This document shows, piece by piece, positions 19,455 through 27,747 of a stretch of 64,000 nt of DNA. The notes under the pieces were generated by a model that worked only from the letters and a program-made list of their open reading frames with translations, ran no database searches and was not told the origin of the DNA. The stretch is from Xaviernesmea rhizosphaerae (GTDB lineage Bacteria > Pseudomonadota > Alphaproteobacteria > Rhizobiales > Rhizobiaceae). Each line of letters starts with the position of its first letter. Positions within the stretch are counted from its first letter, which is position 1. The DNA lies in NCBI RefSeq assembly GCF_001938945.1, contig NZ_MKIO01000031.1, positions 186,001-250,000 of the forward strand, written 5' to 3'. A program made the translations under genes and the position numbers.

Positions 19455-21389
19455 ATGCTGCGGCATATTCGTCTGGTACCAAAAATCGTGGGCGTGTTGG
19501 CGTGCCTGGGCATCTTCGGTCTCGGTGGCGTCATCGTGAGCGGCATCCAGATGCAGGCGGTCGATGCCAACTATTCGACCATCCTGGCGAAGGACCAGCA
19601 GGGCGTGCTCTATACAGTGCGCGCCAATCGGGCCACGCAGACATTGCGGGCGCTGACGGCCGAAATCATCTTTTCCACGGATCCGGAGCAGATCAAGGTG
19701 CTGCAGGCCCAGATGGAAACGACGCGGGCCGATCTGGTGAAATTCTTCGATACCGCGCTCGCCGCCGTCCCCGAGGACAAGGGCATACAGGCGCTGAAAG
19801 CGGAAGCTTACAAGATTGCGTTCGAGACCTGCGTCCCGCTCGCAAACCGCGGTGCGCAGGCCACCACCGCGCGGGCCGTCGATGCGGTGGCAGCGGATTA
19901 CTTCAAGACTTGCCAGCCGGAACTCGTCAGGCTGACGAAGACCTATGCAGAACAGACCACACGGCTGGTCGAGGGCGCGAAAGCGCAATCCGCGCAGCAG
20001 ACAGCCTCCGTGCGCAGCATGACGATGTGGCTCGTCGGCTGCATGACGCTGGCGACGCTGGCGATTGTCGGCCTTGCCATCCTGCTCGTGCGCAAGGGCA
20101 TTACCGGTCCTCTTGCGGACCTGCGCGAATCCATGCGGCGCCTTGCCGGCGGAGACCTGTCAACCATCGTCGCCGAAACCGACCGTCGGGACGAAATCGG
20201 CGACATGGCGCGCACCGTCCAGATTTTCAAGGACCAGGCCGGACATGCCGAAGCCCTGGAAACGGAGACCCGCAAGGCGCGGGAAGTGACCGAGGAGGAG
20301 CGCGCCCGCAATCAGGAGCGTGAGAAGCGGCACGCCGAAAGCATGGCCGTCGCCACGCAGGGCATCGACGAGGCGCTGCAGCATCTGTCGCGCGGCGACC
20401 TCACCTTCCGTCTCGAGCGGCCCTTTTCCGAGGAGTTCGAAGGGCTGCGCCAGAACTTCAACGCCGCCATCGCCCAGCTGACCGAAACCATCCGCGCCGT
20501 CAGCCATGCGACGGCCTCCATCGACGGCGGCACGCAGGAATTGTCGGCATCGGCGAATGATCTTTCCAAGCGCACCGAGCAGCAGGCTGCCGCGCTGGAA
20601 GAAACGGCCGCAGCCCTGGACGAGATCACCTCGAATGTTGCCTCCTCCACCCGGCGCACGGACGAAGCCCGCGCCAAGGCCGAGCAGGCCAATGAATCCG
20701 CCCGCCACTCCGGCGCGATCATGACGGATGCGGTCAATGCCATGCAGCGCATCGAGAAATCCTCCGCAGAAATCGGCAACATCATCTCGGTGATCGACGA
20801 GATCGCCTTCCAGACCAACCTGCTCGCGCTCAATGCCGGGGTCGAGGCCGCCCGCGCCGGGGAGGCCGGCAAGGGCTTCGCGGTGGTCGCCCAGGAAGTG
20901 CGCGAACTGGCCCAGCGCTCCGCCAAGGCGGCCAAGGAGATCAAGGAACTGATCAGGACATCCGTGGACGAGGTCTCCACGGGCGTGCGGCTGGTCACCG
21001 AGACCGGAGCGGCCCTCCAGGTGATCGAAAGCCATGTGGTCGATATCAACGAGCAGCTGAACGCCATCGCCACGGCCGCCAAGGAACAGTCGGTCGGGCT
21101 CCAGCAGGTCAATTCAGCGGTCAACCAGATGGACCAGTCGACCCAGCAGAACGCGGCCATGGTGGAAGAAACCACCGCCGCCAGCGCCGGTCTCGCCCAC
21201 GAGGCCGAACGCCTGCGCAGCCTCATCGGCCAGTTCCGCATCGACGGCGATCCGGCCCGCGCCACCGCCCGTCCCGCCCAGGCCACCGCCGCCTCCCCGG
21301 CCCGCCAGATGATGAACCGCGTCGCGAACGCATTCACGCCGAAGAAGCGCGCAGGCGGCGGCTCCAAGGACGGCTGGGACGAATTCTGA
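19455..21389 (+). CDS. Methyl-accepting chemotaxis protein
   Basis: The ATG at 19455 has GGAGGGAGAGG 4-8 bases upstream. The 644 residues comprise a membrane helix (about 8-30), a periplasmic helical sensor domain to about residue 180, and a second helix. HAMP segments follow (ITGPLADLRESMRRLAGGDLS and a second around residue 300). The signalling domain carries the conserved hairpin tip IDEIAFQTNLLALNAGVEAARAGE. The C-terminus ends in GWDEF after a flexible linker, resembling the xWxxF tether to which CheR and CheB dock. It senses an unknown ligand and directs flagellar motility. It is monocistronic. Confidence 0.95.
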   Translation: MLRHIRLVPKIVGVLACLGIFGLGGVIVSGIQMQAVDANYSTILAKDQQGVLYTVRANRATQTLRALTAEIIFSTDPEQIKVLQAQMETTRADLVKFFDTALAAVPEDKGIQALKAEAYKIAFETCVPLANRGAQATTARAVDAVAADYFKTCQPELVRLTKTYAEQTTRLVEGAKAQSAQQTASVRSMTMWLVGCMTLATLAIVGLAILLVRKGITGPLADLRESMRRLAGGDLSTIVAETDRRDEIGDMARTVQIFKDQAGHAEALETETRKAREVTEEERARNQEREKRHAESMAVATQGIDEALQHLSRGDLTFRLERPFSEEFEGLRQNFNAAIAQLTETIRAVSHATASIDGGTQELSASANDLSKRTEQQAAALEETAAALDEITSNVASSTRRTDEARAKAEQANESARHSGAIMTDAVNAMQRIEKSSAEIGNIISVIDEIAFQTNLLALNAGVEAARAGEAGKGFAVVAQEVRELAQRSAKAAKEIKELIRTSVDEVSTGVRLVTETGAALQVIESHVVDINEQLNAIATAAKEQSVGLQQVNSAVNQMDQSTQQNAAMVEETTAASAGLAHEAERLRSLIGQFRIDGDPARATARPAQATAASPARQMMNRVANAFTPKKRAGGGSKDGWDEF

Positions 21390-21464
21390 AGCGGGGCCGC
21401 AGACGCCCATCCCCCGCCAATCCCGGGCCAGGACCCCTGCGTTTCCCGCCATACTGGCCCTTGA

Positions 21465-21497
21465 GCATCGGACTGACGACGGCATTCGGTCCGATGC
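21465..21497. repeat. Palindromic intergenic element, further copy
   Basis: It is bounded by GCATCGGAC and GGTCCGATGC around a 14-base centre, and is the same family as the element at 1893-1937. It is the last copy before the island boundary. Confidence 0.55.
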
Positions 21498-21622
21498 ATC
21501 AGCCTGCGGCGACACACTCAATCGTCGCAAAGCGCGCCGCGATCGCTCGGATCTGCTTCCCGCCCCGGAAACTGTGATGTCATTCCTTCAGGAAGTGGCC
21601 CTCAAAAGGCGTCCAAAAACGA

Positions 21623-21647
21623 AAAAAGCCCGCATTCGCGGGCTTTT
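21623..21647 (-). terminator. Rho-independent terminator behind tRNA-Pro
   Basis: On the minus strand AAAAGCCCGC and GCGGGCTTTTT pair around a 4-base loop and end in a T tract, directly after the CCA end of the tRNA fragment. This is the native terminator of the chromosomal tRNA gene. Confidence 0.85.
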
Positions 21648-21651
21648 CGAC

Positions 21652-21700
21652 TGGTCGGAGTGGAGTGATTCGAACACTCGACCCCCACGTCCCGAACGTG
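21652..21700 (-). tRNA. 3' fragment of tRNA-Pro(CGG): attachment site and island boundary
   Basis: On the minus strand the sequence holds the anticodon arm (CACG-TTCGGGA-CGTG, anticodon CGG), the variable loop, the T arm GAGTG-TTCGAAT-CACTC, the 3' acceptor strand CACTCCG, the discriminator A and encoded CCA. The D arm and 5' acceptor strand that should follow at higher coordinates are missing; AT-rich sequence and the integrase gene occupy that place. Integrases that use tRNA genes carry a copy of the 3' end and rebuild the tRNA at the other end. So this is the displaced 3' remnant, and the intact tRNA should lie at the far end of the element outside the window. Confidence 0.88.
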
Positions 21701-21713
21701 ACATTCCAGTTTT

Positions 21714-23240
21714 TTAAATCCCTGCATATCCAGACCTAACAATTGATCTAATTGAGCTTTTTTGATTCTCGGGCAATTCCAAGTCAAACCAAGCAATTCC
21801 GTTTCTGTCAGTTTCTGTCAGTTTCTGTCCGATGTTTTGCGCGCCTCTCGCGGTCGTATGACCCGCATCCAGGAACGCGTCGGCGACCTTGTCCAGGTCC
21901 TCTTCCCGGTGCTTCGCGTAGACGTTCACCAGCGTCTCGGTCGTCATGCCGAGATAGGCCGCGATAGCTACGAGCGGAAGATGCGGCTGTTGGCAAAGCT
22001 TGGTCGCACAGGTGTGCCTGAAGGTGTGGATAACGGCGTCGGTGTCCTCCCCGAGGACCTCACGAAAGCATTTCCGCATGGACTTCTGAAGTTCGCCGGG
22101 TTCTTCCTTGCCGTTCGCGCTGTACGGATACATGCAAGGATACCTTAGCCCCTGTCGCTTCCATTTCACGCAGTACCGAACCAGCAGGCTTGGCATCCGA
22201 ATCTTGGGAGCGCTCTTGTTGCCGTATTCGATTTCGTCGTCGCCGAGGCGGTGTAGCCAGCCCTTCCAGACCAGTTTCCCGGAAGCGTCGCGAACCTGCT
22301 TCAATTCGATCCAAGGGCGATCTCCCTCGTCCTCGAAGGAAGCCAAGGACATGCGGGTTTTGCGCGAACCGGTGAAATAGGCCAGCAGCATGAACCTTGC
22401 CAGATGCCGCCAGATGAACACCTGCTGTTTCGGCCGCTTGCCGATCCATCCCATGCCGCGTTTGAAGTGCGCATGCGTGATCAGTCTGATGACCTGCTCG
22501 TCCGTAAATACGGTCGTGCGGGGATCGTACTTCCCAGTAAGCGGAATTTTGACGTGGATGCGCGTCAGCCGACGCTCGTAGGCGCAGGTCAGAGCAGAGT
22601 TCAGGTCCTGGAGGTAACGCAGCGCGGATTCGGGCTGGAACGGAACCTCGGATACATCGAACGGTTCAGGAGCGACAGGAGGCTTCCGCTTCAGCTCCCT
22701 CACGACACGCCCACTCTTGGCGCGAGCGAGTGCCGCGGCGTCCCATTTCTCTTTCTTCTCCAAGTACGCTTCCACCTTGCGGGCATGCGTTGCCCTAGCC
22801 CTTGCTCTCGCCTTGTCGCGCAGGAAGCGTACGAAATCATCCCGGGCATCCACATCGAGGTCGTCGAGGCTCATCTCACCGAAAAACTCGAGAACGGTCT
22901 TCAATCGGCTGAGGGCCTCGTGTCCGCGTGCGACTTCCTTCTTCTTCTTGTCGCTCCCGGGAACGAAATTGATGATGCGGACATCGGCGTACTTTCTGAT
23001 CGCATCCGCGACAAGAACTTCCGAACTGTCCTGATTTCTGATGACGACCTTCGCGGCGACGTGCTTCTCAGCAATGTACTTCGCGAGAGCCAACTCGACT
23101 TTCGATCCGTGATCTGGCTCCTTCTTTCCGAAGCCCAGACTGAACTTGATAGCTTTGCCGTCCGCGTCGATGTCGCGAATGAAGTAGGTGTCGGTCTTTT
23201 CGTCGTGCCAGTGTCGGGCACCTTTACGCGGTCGAGCCAT
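21714..23240 (-). CDS. Tyrosine site-specific recombinase (island integrase)
   Basis: The 508-residue protein has an N-terminal arm-binding and core-binding half with a lysine/arginine-rich helix (about 140-190) and a C-terminal catalytic half. Catalytic residues visible are Arg in TGSRKTRMSL (about 293), His and Arg in HTFRHTCATKL (405 and 408) and the nucleophile Tyr441 in LVNVYAKH. Its stop lies 13 bases from the tRNA-Pro remnant, the usual place for an integrase acting at that tRNA. It starts eight bases after the stop of a helix-turn-helix gene. The C-terminus contains a triple 10-bp repeat. Confidence 0.95.
   Translation of the reverse strand: MARPRKGARHWHDEKTDTYFIRDIDADGKAIKFSLGFGKKEPDHGSKVELALAKYIAEKHVAAKVVIRNQDSSEVLVADAIRKYADVRIINFVPGSDKKKKEVARGHEALSRLKTVLEFFGEMSLDDLDVDARDDFVRFLRDKARARARATHARKVEAYLEKKEKWDAAALARAKSGRVVRELKRKPPVAPEPFDVSEVPFQPESALRYLQDLNSALTCAYERRLTRIHVKIPLTGKYDPRTTVFTDEQVIRLITHAHFKRGMGWIGKRPKQQVFIWRHLARFMLLAYFTGSRKTRMSLASFEDEGDRPWIELKQVRDASGKLVWKGWLHRLGDDEIEYGNKSAPKIRMPSLLVRYCVKWKRQGLRYPCMYPYSANGKEEPGELQKSMRKCFREVLGEDTDAVIHTFRHTCATKLCQQPHLPLVAIAAYLGMTTETLVNVYAKHREEDLDKVADAFLDAGHTTARGAQNIGQKLTETDRNGIAWFDLELPENQKSSIRSIVRSGYAGI
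21801..21830. repeat. Triple tandem decamer in the integrase 3' end
   Basis: GTTTCTGTCA occurs twice and GTTTCTGTCC once, head to tail, encoding QKLTETDRNG near the integrase C-terminus. Because the unit is not a multiple of three, a slip would alter the last ~30 residues. Confidence 0.7.
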
Positions 23241-23248
23241 GCTACGTC

Positions 23249-23788
23249 CTACTTCCTCTTCTGCTTCTTGGCATTGAGCAGCGCGGCATCAAGGATCGAC
23301 ATCGTCGAGATCGCCGCACCGGTCTTACGCTCTTTCTCCCGGGCCGCGACAGCCGCCTCGGTGCGGGGCGAACGGGTAGTCTTGGTCGGTTCGGACAGTC
23401 CCCCAAGGGCCAGCCACTCACGAAGCTCTCGGATGGACACCGTCAGCTTGTTAGCATCCTTGCGTCCCGCCAGATGACCGTGCCTGATCGCCCGCTCCAG
23501 CGTGCTGGCCTTGAACGTCGGGCTGGCGAGCCGTTGTCCGTTCCGCAGCACCTCGCCGCCGAGGGTGGGAAGGAACACGGCGTCGACCAGCTTGTGACGA
23601 GTGTCTTCGTCGAAAGGCCTCGCCGTCATGCCCATCGCCTCGCCGCGCGCTTCGTCCTGCGCCCGGTGGAGACCTGCAAGAATGCCCTGCGCGCCGAGTT
23701 CGAACTCGACCGACATCGCGTCCAGGTCGGCCATGGCCCGCCGGCTCAGTTCGAGCATGTCGAGGTCGTCGTCGTCCCTGTGATCCAT
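23249..23788 (-). CDS. Helix-turn-helix protein upstream of the integrase, possible excisionase/directionality factor
   Basis: I start at MDHRDDDDLDMLELS (23788), with GGAG ten bases upstream; the longer frame begins in AT-rich DNA and looks non-coding. The 179 residues include a DNA-binding-like segment FKASTLERAIRHGHLAGRKDANKLTVSIRELREWL (about 103-140), reminiscent of the winged-helix folds of excisionases, and a basic tail ending NAKKQKRK. Eight bases separate it from the integrase start, so the two are co-transcribed. Function is inferred from context and this segment only. Confidence 0.7.
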   Translation of the reverse strand: MDHRDDDDLDMLELSRRAMADLDAMSVEFELGAQGILAGLHRAQDEARGEAMGMTARPFDEDTRHKLVDAVFLPTLGGEVLRNGQRLASPTFKASTLERAIRHGHLAGRKDANKLTVSIRELREWLALGGLSEPTKTTRSPRTEAAVAAREKERKTGAAISTMSILDAALLNAKKQKRK

Positions 23789-24042
23789 CCAGCCGTCTCC
23801 ACGTCGTTTCTGTGAGCCGCGCAGAAACACGATCTCAACGCTCCCTGTCAACACAATATTGCAACCGGCGATCAACATTTTTTCATCGGCATCAGCGAGC
23901 GTAAGTATGTGATTTTTACTCACCACATCAATGACATAACCAAGTCTTTAATTCGACATCTAGCATTTGATACATCTCCGACCAGAAATATAAGAACTCA
24001 ACTATTACGCGTGCATTCGAGTTCTTGAATTTCGATGCCGCC
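23789..24042. other. AT-rich promoter region with AGTTCTTGAAT motif
   Basis: The stretch upstream of the integrase operon is AT-rich and contains AAGAACTCA (23992-24000) and GAGTTCTTGAAT (24019-24030), related to the palindrome at 35018-35048. A shared island regulator could act here. Confidence 0.4.
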
Positions 24043-24551
24043 CTAGTCGTCCATCCCCTCCGAGCCGTTCCGCACCTTACAAAGTCGGCAAATCCTGTTG
24101 CCGATCCAGTCGCTCATAAACGGCTTTCTGCATGAGATGCAGTCCCGGATTCCTTCGTGTCTCGGATTTCGCGTCTGTTGCCGAGTATCGCGACTGGTTA
24201 CCCGACGTCCTTCGCAAAGACGCTGCAACCGGAGCCGGATTGGTGATGATTACGAGAGGGACGCCGATCGACGCCGCCTTTGACATGACAGCGCCCTCGG
24301 AGCGGTTTAGTGTTTAGTTCAGCGGCGATCTCTGCCGTTGACTTCCCGGCTTCCTTGAGCGCCCTTACCCTCGCGATCTCGGCATCCGTCCATTTCGTTT
24401 GACGAATATGGGTCTTTGGGCGTCCGCAACCCTTCTTATTAACTCTGGTCTGCGTTGCCCTTAGGTCTTTCCGAGCGCTCTCGCGATGCCCAACACGGAC
24501 GCACCAGCGCCTCGCATATTCAGTAGCGTAACATCTTCGGCAGCTGTCCAC
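24043..24551 (-). pseudogene. Frameshifted GcrA-like/zinc-finger regulator
   Basis: Three pieces in different frames together make a sensible small protein. An N-terminal helix-turn-helix piece reads TKWTDAEIARVRALKEAGKSTAEIAAELN. A middle piece reads RSEGAVMSKAASIGVPL. The C-terminal zinc-knuckle piece is CISCRKPFMSDWIGNRICRLC (24043-24140), with two CxxC pairs. The first shift is explained by a tandem 7-bp duplication GTTTAGT at 24305-24318 (plus strand); removing one copy joins AELN to RSEGAVMSK in frame. A second shift lies between about 24140 and 24230. Architecture resembles GcrA-like regulators. The start is uncertain. Confidence 0.6.
24305..24318. repeat. 7-bp tandem duplication causing a frameshift
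   Basis: GTTTAGT is repeated head to tail. With a single copy the GcrA-like frame would continue; with two it shifts. It looks like a slippage event. Confidence 0.7.
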
Positions 24552-24634
24552 CGCTCTCTATTCGGTGTTTCGGTTATTGATATCGCCCCCTCATTGTTGC
24601 TGACATCAATGGCGGGTTCGGAATTCCGCCGGCG

Positions 24635-24955
24635 CTAATCGCCGGCGGCGGGGTCTTCCTTTTCCCGGGCTTCTCGTACGAGCCTCGTGGCTTCCTCAAG
24701 CATTCCGATTTCGGACGTCCATGCGTCAGTCCCGCCAAAGCGCCCCTCGGCCGCAATGGCATTGGTAGCCTCATCAAATCGGCGTTGGGCGTCCGCAGAG
24801 AGCCATTCCCTGACCGCGTCCGTAAAGGCATCCTTGTCGGTGGCTGCCTGGTAGGCCGGCACGGCGACGATGATGTTACGTAACGGGAACCGACGCCCAT
24901 GCTCCGTGCAGACGTCGAGATACTACTGAGCCGCCTGAGCTACATCATTTGACAT
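24635..24955 (-). pseudogene. Small unknown protein gene with an amber stop at codon 11
   Basis: Starting at the ATG at 24955, which overlaps the end of the metallophosphoesterase gene, the frame reads MSNDVAQAAQ, then TAG (24925-24923), then YLDVCTEHGRRFPLRNIIVAVPAYQ and on to LVREAREKEDPAAGD (stop 24635). Sequence after the stop looks fully coding, so either the gene is inactivated by one nonsense change or translation restarts at the GTG at 24862, giving 75 residues. The function is unknown; the protein is acidic and helical. Confidence 0.6.
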
Positions 24956-25496
24956 CAGGCAGCTCCATGTTCTTCGTCAGCTCGGTAAAGCTACGCGGAG
25001 TGAACGCGACGTCTTCGACGTCGACGCCAACATCGCGGCTCAGGCCGTAGCCAGGGAGCCGGCCGTGGCTGTGACCGTAGAAATGGATCGCACCGTGGTG
25101 CTGCGACGGCCAAGTTCGTCCGGCGTAATGGCTCATGTAGACGTCGCGGCCACCGTCCCGTGTCCGCAGAGCGTGTTCTGGCCGTGCCGCCCAATCGAGT
25201 GCGGCGAGCGTGGGATGCAGGTCGCCCTTCTTCGTGACGTCATGATTGCCGATGATAAGGTACTTCCTCCCCTTCATCCTGCTGAACAGTTCTCGCACGC
25301 GATCCCCGTTCCTCGACAGTGCGAAGGCAAAGTCACCAAGGTGATAAACGTGGTCATGATCGCCGACGACAGAGTTCCAGCACTTGACGATATGCTCGTC
25401 GTGTTCCTCAATCGACAGAAATGGACGAGGCTGCATATCGAGCAGGCGCTCGTGAAGCAGGTGGGTGTCAGACACGTAGAACTTTCTGACGAACAT
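24945..25496 (-). CDS. Calcineurin-like metallophosphoesterase (small, island-borne)
   Basis: The start MFVRKFYVSDTHLLHE at 25496 has AGGAGG eight bases upstream. The 183 residues carry the two-metal phosphoesterase motifs: D-x-H (SDTHLLH), GDFAF (GD), GNHD (IIGNHDVTKKG), the late H in YMSHYAG and GHSHG. It is the size of YfcE/phage-type phosphoesterases that hydrolyse phosphodiesters or nucleotides. It follows the FtsH-like gene by 11 bases and overlaps the next (amber-interrupted) gene, so it belongs to that operon. Confidence 0.88.
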   Translation of the reverse strand: MFVRKFYVSDTHLLHERLLDMQPRPFLSIEEHDEHIVKCWNSVVGDHDHVYHLGDFAFALSRNGDRVRELFSRMKGRKYLIIGNHDVTKKGDLHPTLAALDWAARPEHALRTRDGGRDVYMSHYAGRTWPSQHHGAIHFYGHSHGRLPGYGLSRDVGVDVEDVAFTPRSFTELTKNMELPDVK

Positions 25497-25507
25497 CTGA
25501 CCCCTCC

Positions 25508-27457
25508 TCAGACCGTGAGCGATAGCTGTGCCGGTGCGCGCGCTGCGCACGACGTCATCGTGTCCGCGACAACAGCGCCGTCGAGGCGTCTGCGGAGGAT
25601 GAGAAGCTCGATAAGCTCCTCGACGGCCTCCGCATGAGCCTCGAGGATTTCGCGAGCCCGTTCGGCTTGCTCATGCAGCACCTCATCGACATGGCGCTTG
25701 AGAGCTGGGTCGTACATCCTCGCCGTTGCCAAAGCCTCGGGATCGACATGGCCGTCGGACGCGAGCGTGCCTCCCATCCCTACCGAAACCAGAGCGAAGG
25801 TTACCAGGTTGGTCGCTTCCTGGAGATCGACGACAACGCCGTCAGCATGTTCGCCGAAAACCAGCGTCTCGGCCGCTAGCCCGCCGAGCAAGTGTGCGGC
25901 ACGATCGAGGTACCACTCCCGATCCCGGCGTCCAGCGAGGGGCGCGATGACGGCAGCACCCGCGACTTCGGCACTGAGCGCCGGATCGCGGTCACCTCGT
26001 ACGAAAACCTCCTGCACCGTTGCCCCAAGGGCGGCCGCCACGACCGCATGCCCGATCTCATGCACGGCGATGTGGCGGAGTTCGGAACGAGTGCGCGGCT
26101 CGCGACGGGGAAACGCCTTCGCAACATGCGTATGTCGCAGTTCCGCCCGCTCGCGACGAGCAAGACGTCGCGCATCCCGGGCGATTCGTTCCAGGTCCGC
26201 GCCGCTCATGCCTTCAGTGTGGTGAGTGAACGCCTTCAGGGCGAAATCCTCACCGACGCCGAGGTGCTGACGCAGGATCGCGAGCCTCGCCTCGGCATCA
26301 GGCAGACCGATCTTCACATGCCGATCCAGCCGACCCGATCGGCGGATCGCAGGGTCGACGGTGTCAGGGTGATTGGTGGCACCGATCACGATCACACCGG
26401 TTCTGTCGAAACTGCCATCCAACAGTTCCAGGATGCCGTTGACGACATTCCGGAGATAGTCCGAGTTCTCCTTGTCACGCGCACGGTCCATGAAACCATC
26501 GATTTCATCGATCAAGAGGACAGACGGAGCGCAGCGCACCGCTTCGTCGAACGCCGATCGCATCGCCGCCAACATGTCGCCTTGATGTCCATGAGCCTGC
26601 CAAGACGCATACGAGCCGGCGACGAAATGGCAGTTGGCCGTCGTCGCGAGGGCGCGGGCGAACGAGGTCTTGCCGCAGCCGGGCGGACCGCTGAGCAAGA
26701 TGCCGCCGTCGACGTCATCCCACCGGATATCGCCGTTCACGAAATCCATGACGTCGCGAGCCACCTCAAGACCCCATCCCTTTGCTTCTCCGTAGCCATG
26801 GAGGTCTTCAAGGCCGACACCGGTGGGGACGCTGCGAGGGCGCTCAGTCGTGGTCTTCTTTTTGTCCGCTCGTGTGACCGTGCCGGCAGCCTTCAGGGCC
26901 GCTTCCTGCTCAAGCGTGATCAGATGCAGCTCGTAGCTCTCAGTGATCGCCCTCCCGGACACCAGTGCGAGGCGTCGGTGCCGACGGGGCATTTCGGCCA
27001 GCAGTTCGGCCTCGTCGATCGTCACAGGACGCCCGACGTCGGCGGCCGCCTTCTGCACGAGTTTCGGGTCAAGGTCGATGTAGATCAGATTGTCGGCCAT
27101 CCGCACGGATGGATGGCGGAGATCGGCATGGCCGTGCTCGGTCACGTAGAGCGTGCAGCGTGCGGTCGTCCGGCCTGCGAACAGCCCTTCGGCAGTCAGG
27201 AGGTTGATGTCGTACGGCTCGACCTTGATGCCCGCGTCCACGGCGTCTTCCAGATCAGCCGAGGCGTTACTGGCCACTTCGCGGATGTCGCGGAAGTACG
27301 TCAGTGCCGGCGCGACCCACACTTCCGCTTCCGTCGTCGGCGGCACTGCGAGGATGTAGGTGCCCTGCGGCGCGGAACCGATAGTGGCGATGAAATCGAC
27401 GATGTGATGGTGAGCGATGCGGCCTTCGAAAGACGGCGTGGTGTCGTAGCGAGACAT
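25508..27457 (-). CDS. Soluble FtsH-like AAA ATPase with M41 metalloprotease domain
   Basis: The 649 residues have an N-terminal domain of unknown fold (1-210), an AAA module and a protease module. The AAA module has Walker A GPPGCGKT 257-264, Walker B VLLIDEID near 313-320 and the second region of homology RRSGRLDR 372-379. The protease module has the zinc motif HEIGH at 466-470 and the probable third ligand D544 in VVDLQEATN. FtsH normally has N-terminal membrane helices; none are seen here, so it should be cytosolic. CAGGAG precedes the ATG. It heads an operon with a metallophosphoesterase and could degrade or remodel proteins during element maintenance or defence; no target is known. Confidence 0.9.
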   Translation of the reverse strand: MSRYDTTPSFEGRIAHHHIVDFIATIGSAPQGTYILAVPPTTEAEVWVAPALTYFRDIREVASNASADLEDAVDAGIKVEPYDINLLTAEGLFAGRTTARCTLYVTEHGHADLRHPSVRMADNLIYIDLDPKLVQKAAADVGRPVTIDEAELLAEMPRRHRRLALVSGRAITESYELHLITLEQEAALKAAGTVTRADKKKTTTERPRSVPTGVGLEDLHGYGEAKGWGLEVARDVMDFVNGDIRWDDVDGGILLSGPPGCGKTSFARALATTANCHFVAGSYASWQAHGHQGDMLAAMRSAFDEAVRCAPSVLLIDEIDGFMDRARDKENSDYLRNVVNGILELLDGSFDRTGVIVIGATNHPDTVDPAIRRSGRLDRHVKIGLPDAEARLAILRQHLGVGEDFALKAFTHHTEGMSGADLERIARDARRLARRERAELRHTHVAKAFPRREPRTRSELRHIAVHEIGHAVVAAALGATVQEVFVRGDRDPALSAEVAGAAVIAPLAGRRDREWYLDRAAHLLGGLAAETLVFGEHADGVVVDLQEATNLVTFALVSVGMGGTLASDGHVDPEALATARMYDPALKRHVDEVLHEQAERAREILEAHAEAVEELIELLILRRRLDGAVVADTMTSCAARAPAQLSLTV

Positions 27458-27570
27458 CGAGAAACTCCTGCGAAGTAGAGATAGCTTCGCCGTCCGCGGT
27501 CGCGGCGGCGTGGGGGCTATCGGGCTATTCGCAGTGTCGCGTTCATGTCCTTGGTCTCCTGACTGTCCCT

Positions 27571-27599
27571 GATATGCCGGGCACGGCGGCTGCAGTCAA
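27571..27599 (-). promoter_or_regulatory. Island promoter, GCCCGGCATA type (copy 1)
   Basis: On the minus strand TTGACT (27599-27594) and CATATC (27576-27571) are exactly 17 bases apart, and the spacer ends in GTGCCCGG. The same layout recurs at 60511-60539 and 61402-61430. It lies 114 bases ahead of the FtsH-like gene. Confidence 0.6.
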
Positions 27600-27747
27600 C
27601 GGCGTCACGTGCCGGGCGACCGGTTCGGTTAATATTGTGCGATCGCTCGTCAACAAAGTATTTCTTGAAACATTACTGACCGACAAGCACGATCTATACT
27701 TGTGAGATGGAGCCGGAATTCTGTCTCGATAAGACCGGGATAGATCA

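Noticed and set aside
20160..21517. Minus-strand frames opposite the chemoreceptor gene (up to 401 codons)
   Set aside because: They are antisense shadows of a gene with unmistakable MCP motifs.
25892..27478. Plus-strand frame of 528 codons opposite the FtsH-like gene
   Set aside because: The minus-strand frame has Walker, SRH and HEIGH motifs; the opposite frame has none and shows shadow composition.
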